DNA of 39,682 bases from Desulfocapsa sp. (GCA_022712895.1 JAFLJS010000027.1:1-39682), one strand, 5' to 3'; numbered from the stretch's first letter, positions 26,277 through 35,533 are shown. Translations and numbers: made by a program. Notes: generated from the sequence alone by a model not told the origin.

Positions 26277-28358
26277 ATGAGTGTAGATTTAAGCCACGTG
26301 CGAAATATCGGGATCAGCGCCCATATTGATTCAGGGAAAACAACCCTGACCGAGCGCATCCTGTTTTATACCGACAGAATCCATGCCATCCATGATGTTC
26401 GTGGAAAAGATGGTGTCGGTGCCAAGATGGATTCCATGGAGCTTGAAAGAGAGCGTGGAATCACCATCCAGTCAGCTGCCACCTATTGTAACTGGAAGGG
26501 AAATGATATCAACATTATTGATACTCCCGGCCATGTTGATTTTACCGTGGAAGTTGAGCGTGCTCTGCGTGTTCTTGATGGGGCAGTTCTTATTCTCTGC
26601 TCCGTTGGTGGCGTGCAGTCGCAGTCCATCACCGTAAACAGACAGATGGATCGATATAATGTTCCCCGTATCTCTTTTATCAACAAATGTGATCGTACCG
26701 GTGCCAATCCTGAACGTGTTACCGGTCAGCTCCAGGAGAAACTGGGACTGAACGCACATATGATGCAATTGCCTATCGGTCTTGAAAATGATCTTGAAGG
26801 TGTGATTGATCTGGTTACCATGAAGGCTATTTATTTTGATGGCGAAAATGGAGAGACCATACGTGAAGAAGAGATTCCTGCAGATCTGTTGGATAAGGCT
26901 GAGGAAAAACGTGAAGAACTGCTTGATGCAGTTTCCATGTTCTCTGAAGAGCTGATGGAAGTTATGCTTGAAGAACAGGAGATCGATCCACAGCTTGTGA
27001 AAGACGCTGTTCGTGCCGGTACCCTTGCCCTTGACTTCTCTCCAGTTTTTATCGGTTCAGCCTATAAAAACAAGGCAGTTCAACCTCTGCTTGACGCCGT
27101 AGAATACTATTTGCCATGTCCCACCGATGTTGAAAATATTGGCCTGGATCTGGATAATGATGAAGAGGAGTTCCCGGTAACAAACGATGCGGCTGATCCT
27201 CTTATCATGCTTGCCTTCAAACTGGAAGATGGACGTTATGGTCAGCTCACTTATGTTCGTACCTATCAGGGCACATTGAAGAAAGGTGACAGTGTTATTA
27301 ACGTTCGTACCGGTAAAAAAGTAAAAGTCGGTCGCCTGGTGCGTATGCACTCCGATGAGATGAAGGATATCGACTCTTGTGGGGCTGGTGATATCGTGGC
27401 CTTGTTTGGGGTTGATTGTGCTTCCGGTGATACTTTCACCGATGGTAAAATAACCTGTTCAATGAGTTCCATGTATATCCCCGAGCCTGTTATTTCACTG
27501 GCTGTTCTTCCGAAGGATAATAAAGCGCAGATTAATATGTCCAAAGCGCTTAACCGTTTCACCAAGGAAGATCCAACATTTAAAACATTTGTTGATCATG
27601 AGACCAGTGAGACCATTATTTCCGGTATGGGCGAGCTGCATCTGGAAGTGTATATCGAGCGTATGAAACGTGAGTATGACGCTGAAGTTGAAGTCGGTGC
27701 ACCTCAGGTAGCTTATCGTGAGACCATTTCCCAGCGCGCTGAGTTTAACTACACGCACAAGAAACAGACTGGTGGTTCTGGTCAATTTGGCCGTGTTTCC
27801 GGGTATATGGAGCCTTGCGAAGACGAAGATTACGAGTTTATTGATAAAATTGTGGGTGGTTCTATCCCACGGGAGTTTATCTCTTCTTGTGATAAAGGTT
27901 TTACAAAAAGTATGGCAAAAGGAACTCTTTGTGGTTCTCCTGTTACTGGTGTACGATGCGTTATCAATGATGGTGCATTCCATGCGGTGGATTCGTCGGA
28001 TGTGGCTTTCCAGCTTGCGGCAGTCGGTGCGTTTAAAGAAGGATACGCAAAAGCCAAGCCCACTATTATGGAGCCCATTATGAAGGTTGCTGTTGAAGGG
28101 CCTTCCGAGTTTCAGGGATCAGTCATGGGAAGTATCAACCAGCGTCGTGGTATGATTATTGGTACCACCGAGGAAGGAAGTTACACTGTGGTTGAGGCTG
28201 AGGTTCCACTCTCTGAGATGTTTGGCTATTCCACCACTCTTCGTTCCCTTACTCAGGGTAAGGCCGAATTCACCATGGAATTTGCCAGTTTTAAGGCAGT
28301 TCCAAAGAGTGTTAGTGAAGAGCTGGTTAAAAAGTATCAGGAAGAGAAAAACAAATAA
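26277..28358 (+). CDS. fusA: Translation elongation factor G, spd/mt-EFG1-like subtype
   Basis: EF-G is the GTPase that drives ribosomal translocation. The 693-residue protein has G1 AHIDSGKT, G2 around ERERGITI, G3 DTPGH and G4 NKCD, then the domain II-V signatures ([40 protein letters not shown]). AHIDSGKT instead of AHIDAGKT, and [24 protein letters not shown], are typical of the spirochaete/Planctomycete/deltaproteobacterial EF-G1 group related to mitochondrial EFG1. In that group translocation and recycling are often split between two EF-Gs. No rpsL, rpsG or tuf is adjacent, so this is a stand-alone gene. An AGAGGG lies upstream of the ATG. Confidence 0.95.
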   Translation: MSVDLSHVRNIGISAHIDSGKTTLTERILFYTDRIHAIHDVRGKDGVGAKMDSMELERERGITIQSAATYCNWKGNDINIIDTPGHVDFTVEVERALRVLDGAVLILCSVGGVQSQSITVNRQMDRYNVPRISFINKCDRTGANPERVTGQLQEKLGLNAHMMQLPIGLENDLEGVIDLVTMKAIYFDGENGETIREEEIPADLLDKAEEKREELLDAVSMFSEELMEVMLEEQEIDPQLVKDAVRAGTLALDFSPVFIGSAYKNKAVQPLLDAVEYYLPCPTDVENIGLDLDNDEEEFPVTNDAADPLIMLAFKLEDGRYGQLTYVRTYQGTLKKGDSVINVRTGKKVKVGRLVRMHSDEMKDIDSCGAGDIVALFGVDCASGDTFTDGKITCSMSSMYIPEPVISLAVLPKDNKAQINMSKALNRFTKEDPTFKTFVDHETSETIISGMGELHLEVYIERMKREYDAEVEVGAPQVAYRETISQRAEFNYTHKKQTGGSGQFGRVSGYMEPCEDEDYEFIDKIVGGSIPREFISSCDKGFTKSMAKGTLCGSPVTGVRCVINDGAFHAVDSSDVAFQLAAVGAFKEGYAKAKPTIMEPIMKVAVEGPSEFQGSVMGSINQRRGMIIGTTEEGSYTVVEAEVPLSEMFGYSTTLRSLTQGKAEFTMEFASFKAVPKSVSEELVKKYQEEKNK

Positions 28359-28439
28359 TATAAGTTACTTTGATGGCGGCTTTTTGAGGTCGCCGCAAAT
28401 GATAACGTGCACTGGTAAGTGGCAGGTGAGGCGAGTATA

Positions 28440-28525
28440 AGTGCCTTGTTGCTGTTTACCAATATTTTATTTACTTTGCTCTTATGAAGCCTGTTCGTAT
28501 TTCAGGCTTTATAAAGTAAGGCACT
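28440..28525 (+). ncRNA. Nested stem-loop leader upstream of the P-loop ATPase gene
   Basis: Three perfect pairings nest within 86 nt. AGTGCCTT (28440-28447) pairs with AAGGCACT (28518-28525), TTACTTT (28471-28477) with AAAGTAA (28513-28519), and AAGCCTG (28487-28493) with CAGGCTT (28503-28509). The structure ends just before the ribosome-binding site AGAGAGG and 16 nt before the ATG. The first two stems compete for two bases, so they could switch. It is a candidate cis-regulatory RNA and matches no riboswitch class I recognise. Confidence 0.45.
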
Positions 28526-28541
28526 AAAGAGAGGTACTACC

Positions 28542-29255
28542 ATGGGAAAAGAAGACCTGGTATCAAATAATCCGTTACGGGCCCTTGGCCTTGAAAAAGA
28601 AGAAGGTGCAGGAAGCCGCCGCGTTGGTCTTGTTATGGCACGCGCAGGACTCGGCAAAACTGCCATTCTTGTTCAGATCGCCATGGATTCCATGCTTCGT
28701 GACAATAAAGTTCTGCACGTGGCCATAGGTGAAGATCTGGAGAAAACCAGAACCTGGTACACTGATATTCTTGCTCTGATGGATCAGGAGAAGAAAGTTG
28801 AGAACTTCCAGGAAGTTGTTGGCGAGATCATGAAAAATCGCATGATTATGACCTTCAAGGAAAACAGTTTTGATACTGCCAAACTTGGAGAGCGAATGGA
28901 AGACCTGGCTCAGCAGGGTATCTTCAAAGCAGACTGTCTGGTTATTGACGGATTTGATTTTACAGCAAAAGATAGTGCCGCAGCCCTTGGCGGATTGAAA
29001 ATATTTATGGAAACAAGCGATTTGAAAATGATCTGGTTTTCAGCGCTGAGCCACCGCGACGATGATCGTGTGAGCGCCAATGGAGTGCCAGCACCTTGCC
29101 ATGAGGTTGATGAAGCTTTTGATACTGTACTGCTTATCTCCCCTGAAGATAATGGAATGAAGTTGAAAACATTGAAGTGTTCAGATGCATGTTCCGTTGA
29201 TGCTGGAAAGGCGCTGATTCTTGATCCAGCAACTATGCTTATTAAAAAAGCATAA
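28542..29255 (+). CDS. KaiC/RecA-like P-loop ATPase of unknown function
   Basis: The 237-residue cytoplasmic protein has a Walker A loop ARAGLGKTA (about residues 33-41) and a Walker B strand CLVIDGFDF (about 131-139). These occur in a single RecA/KaiC/DnaB-type ATPase fold (VGLVMARAGLGKTAILVQIA, KVLHVAIGEDLEKTRTWY, LKMIWFSALSH). It lacks a second KaiC domain, DNA-binding loops or zinc motifs, so neither RadA nor DnaB fits. AGAGAGG precedes the ATG, behind a nested stem-loop leader. A strong terminator follows, so it is probably a single-gene unit. The function cannot be named from sequence. Confidence 0.8.
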   Translation: MGKEDLVSNNPLRALGLEKEEGAGSRRVGLVMARAGLGKTAILVQIAMDSMLRDNKVLHVAIGEDLEKTRTWYTDILALMDQEKKVENFQEVVGEIMKNRMIMTFKENSFDTAKLGERMEDLAQQGIFKADCLVIDGFDFTAKDSAAALGGLKIFMETSDLKMIWFSALSHRDDDRVSANGVPAPCHEVDEAFDTVLLISPEDNGMKLKTLKCSDACSVDAGKALILDPATMLIKKA

Positions 29256-29297
29256 TGTGGGATTAGCAGTCTTTATGGCTGTCGTTGAAATGAAATG

Positions 29298-29335
29298 GGC
29301 TGATGTCTCCGTAAGGAGATATCAGCCTTTTTTTT
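29298..29335 (+). terminator. Strong intrinsic terminator after the P-loop ATPase gene
   Basis: GGCTGATGTCTCC (29298-29310) pairs with GGAGATATCAGCC (29315-29327) over 13 bp with a single G-U and a GTAA tetraloop. Eight T follow (29328-29335). It lies 43 bp after the stop codon and separates this unit from hisA. Confidence 0.93.
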
Positions 29336-29407
29336 CGAGTACGAAAGTTAACATCTTTTTGTGGAGTACGATAATCCACCAATAATTAATAGTAACACAA
29401 AATCCCT

Positions 29408-30175
29408 ATGCAATTTAGACCCTGTATAGATCTTCATGATGGTAAGGTAAAACAGATAGTCGGCTCAACATTAAAAGATGATGATCCTGGCAGCCTGCAA
29501 ACCAATTTCACAGCGGAACTTCCTTCTTCCTGGTTTGCAAAGTTATATCAAAAGGATAATCTTACCGGTGGACATATTATAAAGCTCGGTCCTGGAAATG
29601 AGGATGCTGCCACGGAGGCACTTGCCGCATGGCCCGGTGGTATGCAGATTGGTGGTGGTATAACAGCTGACAACGGAAAGCAATGGCTGGACAAGGGAGC
29701 ATCCCATGTGATTGTAACTTCCTATGTTTTTCGAGGTGGTCAGATTAATCACGATAATCTGCAAAAACTTGTGCAATCAGTGGGGAAAGAACGTCTGGTA
29801 CTTGACCTTAGCTGTCGAAAGAAAGGTGATGATTACTATATCGTGACTGATCGCTGGCAAAAATTTACCGATGTCATTGTCAGTCCTGCTGTGATAGATG
29901 GGTTTGCAAAACTTTGTGATGAGTTTCTGGTGCACGCGGCCGATGTGGAAGGGCAGTGTCGAGGTATTGCAGCAGATCTTGTAGAGAAACTCGGTAAGTG
30001 GAGTCCTATCCCTACAACGTATGCCGGTGGAGTGAAAGACCTTGCCGATATTGAGTTGATTAAGAAACTTGGAGACAATAGGTTGCATGCAACGGTGGGT
30101 AGTGCCCTGGATATCTTTGGCGGCTCCACCATGACCTACAAAGAGGTTGTTAATTTCCACAAAAATTCCTGCTAA
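29408..30175 (+). CDS. hisA: Eukaryote-type HisA, ProFAR isomerase
   Basis: HisA catalyses the Amadori isomerisation of ProFAR to PRFAR in histidine synthesis. The 255-residue (beta/alpha)8 barrel begins MQFRPCIDLHDGKVKQIVGSTL, the pattern of the plant/fungal HIS6-type enzyme (TIGR02129 form) rather than the usual bacterial HisA. The catalytic Asp pair is expected at Asp8 (CIDLHDG) and in VLDLSCRKK. Phosphate-binding loops are seen at GGGITAD and YAGGVKDLADI, with VGSALDIFGG near the end. No other his gene is close, so it lies apart from the rest of the pathway. Two bases separate it from the following small gene. Confidence 0.92.
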   Translation: MQFRPCIDLHDGKVKQIVGSTLKDDDPGSLQTNFTAELPSSWFAKLYQKDNLTGGHIIKLGPGNEDAATEALAAWPGGMQIGGGITADNGKQWLDKGASHVIVTSYVFRGGQINHDNLQKLVQSVGKERLVLDLSCRKKGDDYYIVTDRWQKFTDVIVSPAVIDGFAKLCDEFLVHAADVEGQCRGIAADLVEKLGKWSPIPTTYAGGVKDLADIELIKKLGDNRLHATVGSALDIFGGSTMTYKEVVNFHKNSC

Positions 30176-30177
30176 TC

Positions 30178-30366
30178 ATGGTAGACAAGACGCATCTGCA
30201 AGTAAACAACATGGATGACTTAATAGAATTGAAACTTAAAATTCCTGAGGATCTGTATCGTGCCTATCAGCGTTGTTCCTGGATCATTACCCATGAAACT
30301 GGAAGAAGCCAACTTGCTATTATGGAAGAAATGGTGCATGATTTTCTTGTGAAAAATCAGTGCTAA
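30178..30366 (+). CDS. Small ribbon-helix-helix-like protein
   Basis: The 62-residue protein has a strand-like start (IELKLKIPEDLYRAYQRC) and helical remainder ending TGRSQLAIMEEMVHDFLVKNQC, the spacing of a ribbon-helix-helix DNA-binding fold. It starts 2 bp after the hisA stop; an internal ATG at 30211 gives a 51-residue form that fits the fold more tightly. The next gene follows after 25 bp, so all three are probably co-transcribed. A DNA-binding role is inferred from pattern only. Confidence 0.55.
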   Translation: MVDKTHLQVNNMDDLIELKLKIPEDLYRAYQRCSWIITHETGRSQLAIMEEMVHDFLVKNQC

Positions 30367-30391
30367 ATCGCTAATAATAACGGGAACTACT

Positions 30392-31570
30392 GTGCAAAAG
30401 AATCCATTTACTAGTGAAATAGCCCATAAATGTCGTGGGGTTGGTGTTATCATTGGTGGCTCTGGGTTAATTGGCGGTGCCCTTGTCTATTATTTCAAAA
30501 ACAGGGTTTCTGAAGTAGAAGTACTCGCTCCCAACTCCAAAAAGCTTAATCTTGCCAATCCAGAAGATATTCGACTCTACTTTCGGCAATATCGTCCTGA
30601 TTTTATCATTAACAGTGCAATCGCTTCAATCAATTGTACAGCTGAACTGGCCTATGAGGTGAACTATCTTGGGGCTCTTAATTTGGCAAATATCGCCCTT
30701 GAACATAATGTTCCTTATATCCATATTAGTTCGGCAGCAACCATGCCTGCAGGCGAAAACCTGACTGAAAATGCCCGGCTTGCTCTGCGTGCGGACCTCC
30801 CTAACTATTCAAAATCAAAAATTATGGCTGAAATGAGTCTTGAGCATTTGGCAAAGACTCGTGGCCTTGATTACACTGTTGTGCGTCTGGCGATAGTATA
30901 TGGTAAGCACGATCATAAAATTCAGGGTTTTCATCGCTTACTCTTCTCTATTGCTGACCGGGCAATGCCTGTTCTGCTCACTAAAAAAGGAGCTATGCAC
31001 TCTTATAGCAACGTGCGGAAAATTGCACCTTTTGTACACCATGCACTGAAAAACAGGCAGGAATTCTCCGGGCAAAGCTATAACTTTGCAGATTCTGACC
31101 CTGTTGAACTTGGACGTCTTATCCTCATCATAAAGGCACTTATGAACCTGAAAACGCCCCATGCGCTTTACCTTCCGTTCGTGTTCGCAAAAGCAGGCAA
31201 AGCAATTATTTACTGGTTAATTGCAAAATTAAACAGGATAGGGATTGAAGCCAGGATGCCAGGTGAGATACAGTTTCTCGAAAGTTTTTATGAAACACAG
31301 ACCCTTAACGTAAAGAAAGTACAGAACTCCAGTTTTCACGATGCAAATCCGGAAGAAACTGTTTTCTCATTGTTGCCTAAACTTATAGAGTATTATATCA
31401 CCCGCTGGGAAGGTCTGAATTTGATCCACACCTTTAATAAAGAATTTTATGTTTCGGAAAAACACAGAATTGATGAATTTCGAGTAACTCCAGGCGAACT
31501 CCTGGAAAAAATCCATTCAGAGAATGAAAAGTCAAAAAAAAGTTTTCATGAGCGTTCTGTAAATATTTAA
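30392..31570 (+). CDS. NAD-dependent epimerase/dehydratase (extended SDR)
   Basis: The 392-residue protein has a Rossmann fold with GGSGLIGG (residues 22-29), an NxxA-like LNLANPEDIRLYFRQYRPDFIINSAI segment, and the active-site pattern SSAATMP followed by YSKSK. It is an extended short-chain dehydrogenase, as in nucleotide-sugar epimerases, sterol-dehydrogenase-like and dTDP-rhamnose reductase-like enzymes. The C-terminal third (about 230-392) lacks recognisable family features and contains hydrophobic stretches (LYLPFVFAKAGKAIIYWLIA) that may touch the membrane. The start is GTG with GGGA upstream. The substrate is unknown; the grouping with hisA gives no clear clue. Confidence 0.8.
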   Translation: MQKNPFTSEIAHKCRGVGVIIGGSGLIGGALVYYFKNRVSEVEVLAPNSKKLNLANPEDIRLYFRQYRPDFIINSAIASINCTAELAYEVNYLGALNLANIALEHNVPYIHISSAATMPAGENLTENARLALRADLPNYSKSKIMAEMSLEHLAKTRGLDYTVVRLAIVYGKHDHKIQGFHRLLFSIADRAMPVLLTKKGAMHSYSNVRKIAPFVHHALKNRQEFSGQSYNFADSDPVELGRLILIIKALMNLKTPHALYLPFVFAKAGKAIIYWLIAKLNRIGIEARMPGEIQFLESFYETQTLNVKKVQNSSFHDANPEETVFSLLPKLIEYYITRWEGLNLIHTFNKEFYVSEKHRIDEFRVTPGELLEKIHSENEKSKKSFHERSVNI

Positions 31571-31654
31571 AACATTCAATTCAGTTGTTTTTTCTACCTT
31601 ATGTGGTTAGATTACTGACAATTAGAATCCTTCAATTCTATTGGAGACGGAAGA

Positions 31655-32077
31655 ATGGAGCATCGAAAATACCCTCGCCTTACCACAATTGGTATGGAAG
31701 TCAGTATTGCTGACAAAGTTGGATTTAGTACCGGATCCATCAAAGATATTTCTCGTTCTGGTGTCTGCATTACTGACCTACCAAGACAGTTACAGCCCGC
31801 AAATAATAGTATAACCGTTGTCATCTCGGCCAAGGACAAGCAGTTCAGGCTGCTCCTTGAACCACAATGGGTAAAACAAGAGGGCTTGACCACGGTCACA
31901 GGAATGATCATCAATGACGTACCACAGAGTTGGACCGCAATGGTTATACAACTGGAACATCAAAGTAATGGTGCTCTGGCAAAAAAATCGTTTGTCGCTC
32001 CCCAAAAACGTAGTTTTGTAAAAAAACTACGCAGAGGAGTTGTTATTCTGAAGAAGAGCTCCAGGGGAGATGTTTGA
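31655..32077 (+). CDS. PilZ-domain cyclic-di-GMP-binding protein
   Basis: The 140-residue protein is a single PilZ domain with both c-di-GMP-binding motifs: RKYPR near the N-terminus (RxxxR) and DISRSG (D/NxSxxG) about residues 32-37. A basic tail (SFVKKLRRGVVILKKSSRG) follows. GGAGACGGAAGA precedes the ATG. It stands alone between the epimerase and a receiver gene and should act as a c-di-GMP effector for surface, motility or exopolysaccharide functions. The gap to the next gene contains a 7-bp dyad (ACCAAAT/ATTTGGT, 32122-32136). Confidence 0.88.
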   Translation: MEHRKYPRLTTIGMEVSIADKVGFSTGSIKDISRSGVCITDLPRQLQPANNSITVVISAKDKQFRLLLEPQWVKQEGLTTVTGMIINDVPQSWTAMVIQLEHQSNGALAKKSFVAPQKRSFVKKLRRGVVILKKSSRGDV

Positions 32078-32325
32078 TAAGTACTGTGTTCGTTGTTGTG
32101 AATTGTATTAGTTCCTAGCCTACCAAATTATTTGGTCTCTGATCCACCTTTTAAAACTGCTGCACGATTGCCTGGATGGTATTGTTGAATTTTGGAAGAA
32201 GTCCAGCGCATCTCATAATAAAGATGAGAAAAGTAAGCTTGGTTTTCTGTGCAGTGTCCGTACTGAGTAAAGAATAGATTTTTCTAAAACACCAATGTAA
32301 GCCAGGCAACGATAACAAGGGTGCA

Positions 32326-32799
32326 GTGGCGTTGGTCATGATAAAAACAGGGGCGCATCTTTTGGGAAATTTGGAATGCAGGATTTTATTAGTTGATGAT
32401 GAAGAGACGTTTTTGGAAGCGCTATCTCAGCGTCTTGAAATTCGTGGATTGACGGTATGCTCCGTGGCAAGTGGCGAAGAGGCCCTCGCTCAGGTTGAAG
32501 AACAGAATTTTGATGTTATTGTTTTGGATTTGTGCATGCCGGGTATTGATGGAATTGAAACCCTTAAGCATCTTAAAGAGGAAGATCCTGATGCCGAAAT
32601 CATTATACTGACCGGGCATGCCTCTGTAACTAGTGGTATCAAGGCGATGAAGCTTGGAGCTGAAGATTTTTTGACAAAACCGGTGGATATTGGGGTATTA
32701 CTAGAAACAATCACCGTAGCCAAAGAGAAAAAAATGCTTGTGTTGGAAAAGAAGTCTCAGGAGGAAATTAGAAAAATAATTATAAACAAGGGATGGTAA
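32326..32799 (+). CDS. Single-domain response regulator (receiver)
   Basis: The protein is a CheY-like receiver with the acidic pair in LLVDDEE, the phosphoacceptor Asp in VIVLDLCMPGIDG, Thr in ILTGHAS and Lys in FLTKPVD. A helical tail of about 30 charged residues follows and no output domain. The start at 32326 is a GTG behind AAGGG. In-frame ATG (32338) and TTG (32371) codons exist, and relatives begin at about the TTG (xxRILLVDDEE), so the first 15 residues are doubtful. It may be a phosphorelay partner of an orphan kinase, possibly the hybrid kinase at 16.8 kb (inference). Confidence 0.85.
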   Translation: MALVMIKTGAHLLGNLECRILLVDDEETFLEALSQRLEIRGLTVCSVASGEEALAQVEEQNFDVIVLDLCMPGIDGIETLKHLKEEDPDAEIIILTGHASVTSGIKAMKLGAEDFLTKPVDIGVLLETITVAKEKKMLVLEKKSQEEIRKIIINKGW

Positions 32800-32865
32800 C
32801 TTTTAAATAATTTACAGCTGACTCATGACCTACTCTGATCTGGTTTCTCTAAATTTGGATGAAAG

Positions 32866-33546
32866 GTGCCAGTGAAAAAATTTTTCGAATACCAAGCGTA
32901 CCATTTTTTGTTACTTGCCTTGATCATTATTGTTGTCTATTTATGTGTCACTGTGAATCCTGAGACACTAACAGGGGCTATATGGGGTATTGACACGGTG
33001 GTATGGTTCTGGCTCGCGATAGCTGTTCCTGTCCTTCACCAAATGTATGTTTGGATTGTCTGGCGACTTGAGCTTTACCAAAGGACTTTTACAAAGCAGT
33101 TTGGTTTAGAACGAGCATTTAAAATGTATGCCATCGGGTTTTCAATACTCTTTGGCGGTAGGCTTATCACGATAATTATTCTTGCCGTTAGCAACAGTAA
33201 TACATTGGGTGTATATCCTGTGGTGGCCTATTCGTTATCTTTAGTCATGGCATGTCCGGTAATATATCTTTTTTACTCGGTTAAAAAGTATTTCACTGTA
33301 GAGAGAGCCTATGGGATTGACCATTTCGACAGTAAATATAGGAAACCATTTGAAAAGAAAGGGATTTTTAAATATACCGATAATGGTATGTATGTTTTCG
33401 GGCTAATGATCCTATACTTTCCAGGTTTGTTGTTTTTGTCTAAGGCGGCTATTTTAGCAGCACTCTTTAACCATGTATACATTTGGGTTCATTATTATTT
33501 TACAGAACGTCCCGATATGATAGAAATATATGGTAATGCTCCATAA
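32866..33546 (+). CDS. Multi-pass membrane protein, phospholipid/isoprenylcysteine methyltransferase-like
   Basis: The 226-residue protein has about five membrane segments (for example YHFLLLALIIIVVYLCVTV, TVVWFWLAIAVPVLHQMYVW, AYSLSLVMACPVIYLFY, GLMILYFPGLLFLSK). Its C-terminal sequence FNHVYIWVHYYFTERPDMIEIYG resembles the SAM-binding ERPxxxxxYG end of the PEMT/ICMT membrane methyltransferase superfamily. The substrate is unknown. GTG codons at 32866 and 32872 are both possible starts; the second has AGGT upstream. It faces the convergent lipoprotein gene. Confidence 0.65.
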   Translation: MPVKKFFEYQAYHFLLLALIIIVVYLCVTVNPETLTGAIWGIDTVVWFWLAIAVPVLHQMYVWIVWRLELYQRTFTKQFGLERAFKMYAIGFSILFGGRLITIIILAVSNSNTLGVYPVVAYSLSLVMACPVIYLFYSVKKYFTVERAYGIDHFDSKYRKPFEKKGIFKYTDNGMYVFGLMILYFPGLLFLSKAAILAALFNHVYIWVHYYFTERPDMIEIYGNAP

Positions 33547-33612
33547 CAACCACCATGCATAATCAAACACACCTTATTTCGTAAAAGAAGAATGACGGAT
33601 ACACTGATGGGT

Positions 33613-33885
33613 TTACTCCTTATGAATTACCTTTTTTTTCGTCTCCCCTTCTTCTTTTTTCAGCACTTCTTCCTCACTCTTTGTTTCTTCAGTATCTTCC
33701 AATATGGTAACAGCTTTGTCTTTAACCGTCTCGATCGCATACTCCGCAGACTGCGTTACTTCATCCATTACCTTTTCTGCCTGGTCGCAAGCAGTCAAGC
33801 CTGCAAAAAGCAACACTGCCAATAACACTAGAATCATCTTTGTACTCAAAATCATCGATCCCATTTTGCATGGTGTCTTTCCCAT
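33613..33885 (-). CDS. Small inner-membrane-type lipoprotein
   Basis: The 90-residue product has a signal peptide (MILVLLAVLLFAGLTAC) ending in an LTAC lipobox, with the lipidated Cys at 33. Asp at +2 is the usual Lol-avoidance signal for retention in the inner membrane of Gram-negatives. The mature part is a highly charged helix (KVMDEVTQSAEYAIETVKDK) with a Glu/Lys-rich tail. AAGGAG 8 nt before the ATG supports the start, although ATGs closer to the hydrophobic core exist. No family is recognised; entericidin-like proteins share the size but not clear sequence. Confidence 0.75.
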   Translation of the reverse strand: MGKTPCKMGSMILSTKMILVLLAVLLFAGLTACDQAEKVMDEVTQSAEYAIETVKDKAVTILEDTEETKSEEEVLKKEEGETKKKVIHKE

Positions 33886-33963
33886 TAGCCAGCTCCTTTG
33901 TTAAAATTTTGTGTTTCTAATTTGTTACAAAAGAGTAATCACCAGAATAGTTGTGACAATTAG

Positions 33964-34669
33964 ATAAGAACTGCGCAAATCACGACGTTTGAAGAAGCTC
34001 TGGAGGTAAAACTTCTGCAGCGAGTTGGTCGAAATATTGAACCGACTGAAATGGGACAACTGGTATTCCAGTGTGCTGATGAAATATTTTCGATGGGAAA
34101 GGAGTTAATGAATACTGTTCGTGCTACTCCGACGTTGGTCGAATTCCTCTGCGGGTTGGGGGCGTGGATGCGCTCCCTAAAATGATTGTCCGGGATCTTT
34201 TAGATCCGGTATTCAAGATGGAAGAGCCAATACGGCTTGTCTGTTGTGAAAATAAAAAAGAGGCCCTGCTGGCAAAACTTGCCCTGCATGAACTGGACAT
34301 CGTGCTCAGTGATTCGCCAATCGGAAATGGCCTAAATATCAAGGCCTTTAATCACTCTCTTGGAGAATGTGGGCTTACATTTTTTGCCGTGAACGAAATA
34401 AGTAAGCCTCTTCAACAAGACTTTCCTGATTCACTGGATGGAGCGCCCATGCTGCTGCCCTGCTTAAGGCCTTCGGCCAGAAAGGTGATGGTATCTTTAT
34501 GGCACCAACCGTGATTGAGGATGAAATACGGCGTCAGTATGAAGTTTCCATCGTGGGAAGAACGGAAAAGGTCCAGTACATATTTTATGCAATCTCAATT
34601 GAAAAAATTCTAACGCACCCAGCTGTGTTGACCATATCAACAGCGGCTCGTCATAGTCTTTTTGCATAA
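33964..34669 (+). pseudogene. nhaR: nhaR remnant (LysR-family regulator)
   Basis: Three pieces of an NhaR-type regulator read in order. 33964 to about 34135 gives AQITTFEEALEVKLLQRVGR and PTEMGQLVFQCADEIFSMGK. After a frame change, 34137 to about 34455 gives GRIPLRVGGVDALPKMIVRD through FPDSLDGAPMLLP. Then 34454-34669 gives AALLKAFGQKGDGIFMAPTV through AARHSLFA and the TAA. The DNA-binding HTH at the N-terminus is missing, one base is lost near 34136, and about 30 residues are deleted between the second and third pieces. NhaR normally activates Na+/H+ antiporter and surface genes; no nhaA lies nearby. The gene is not functional. Confidence 0.88.
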
Positions 34670-34879
34670 ATAGAACGATACCACTGGATAAAGCAAACGC
34701 ATCACTTCGGTTTAATCGAACATACGGTGCAAGTACGCCAAACAGTAGAGCAATTATGGATAACGACTATGTGTCGCGAATCATTTTGAGGATGCTAAAA
34801 GGAATGACATGAATATGGCCTGCCTGTATTATACGGAAAATAAAAGTGTGTAATAAGTGCATTTTTTTGGAGGCATATA

Positions 34880-35467
34880 ATGCTGAATTCCATGGGGAGA
34901 TTAACTCCTCTTTTTCTTGTCTTTTTTACCCTCTGTTTTGTTGAGGCAGGCATCATGGCAGAATACTCAGATGCACGTTCTCGAGGTGGCGGACGCTCTT
35001 TTCGTTCCACACCAACAAAAAAAGCTCCTGTAACCCAGAACCAGAAATCCGGAATAAGTCGTGGATTGATGGGCGGCCTGATTGGCGGTGCAATTGGAGG
35101 AATGCTGCTTGGCAGCATGTTTGGAATGGGAGGCTCAGGTATGGGAATACTTCCTTTCCTCCTGCTCGGGGTTGTGGGCTACTTTATGTATAGAAGGTTT
35201 ACTGCCGCCCGTTCTTCCGGCGGGACATCTCCTGGATTTAATATCCCGGCTTCGGGTGGTTTCACAGCTCCACCAGCCGTTCCTCTGAAAACAGGGGTGG
35301 AGGAAGGTCTGGATCAAATCCGTATTGGTGACTCAGGGTTTGATACAGATTATTTTATTCAGGTGGCATCGGATGTGTTCTTTAAAGTACAGGCTGGCTG
35401 GATGCGGCGTGATATAACTTCCTACACAAATCTGCTGAAAGAATATTCAACCACACATCATGCCTAG
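34880..35467 (+). CDS. Truncated Tim44-like protein (paralogue of 37516-38439)
   Basis: This 195-residue protein has a signal peptide (TPLFLVFFTLCFVEAGIMA), an SRGGGRSF segment, a glycine/methionine-rich membrane region (about 62-105), and only the first part of the Tim44-like domain (FDTDYFIQVASDVFFKVQAG). After TSYTNLLKEYSTTHHA it stops. The full copy continues for about 95 residues, and no remainder is found downstream. A GGAGG Shine-Dalgarno sequence is intact, so a shortened protein could still be made. It is therefore either a degraded duplicate or a shortened variant; the neighbouring nhaR remnant favours decay. Confidence 0.75.
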   Translation: MLNSMGRLTPLFLVFFTLCFVEAGIMAEYSDARSRGGGRSFRSTPTKKAPVTQNQKSGISRGLMGGLIGGAIGGMLLGSMFGMGGSGMGILPFLLLGVVGYFMYRRFTAARSSGGTSPGFNIPASGGFTAPPAVPLKTGVEEGLDQIRIGDSGFDTDYFIQVASDVFFKVQAGWMRRDITSYTNLLKEYSTTHHA

Positions 35468-35533
35468 CTTTGAAATCTCAACAAGAAAATATCGGGCAAA
35501 AAAAAAGATATTTCATTATAATAGTTCCAGATT

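Noticed and set aside
28376-28396. GCGGC/GCCGC hairpin just after fusA as a terminator
   Set aside because: Only 5 bp with an 11-nt loop and no T-run afterwards; too weak to call.
29337-29371. GAGTACGA direct repeat upstream of hisA
   Set aside because: Two 8-bp copies 27 bp apart with no other support as an operator.
32122-32136. ACCAAAT-T-ATTTGGT dyad between the PilZ and receiver genes
   Set aside because: Short A/T-rich palindrome without T-run or promoter context; recorded only as a note in the PilZ entry.
34670-34879. Possible further gene remnant between nhaR and the truncated Tim44-like gene
   Set aside because: Short frames (for example about 18 codons from about 34757) match nothing recognised.
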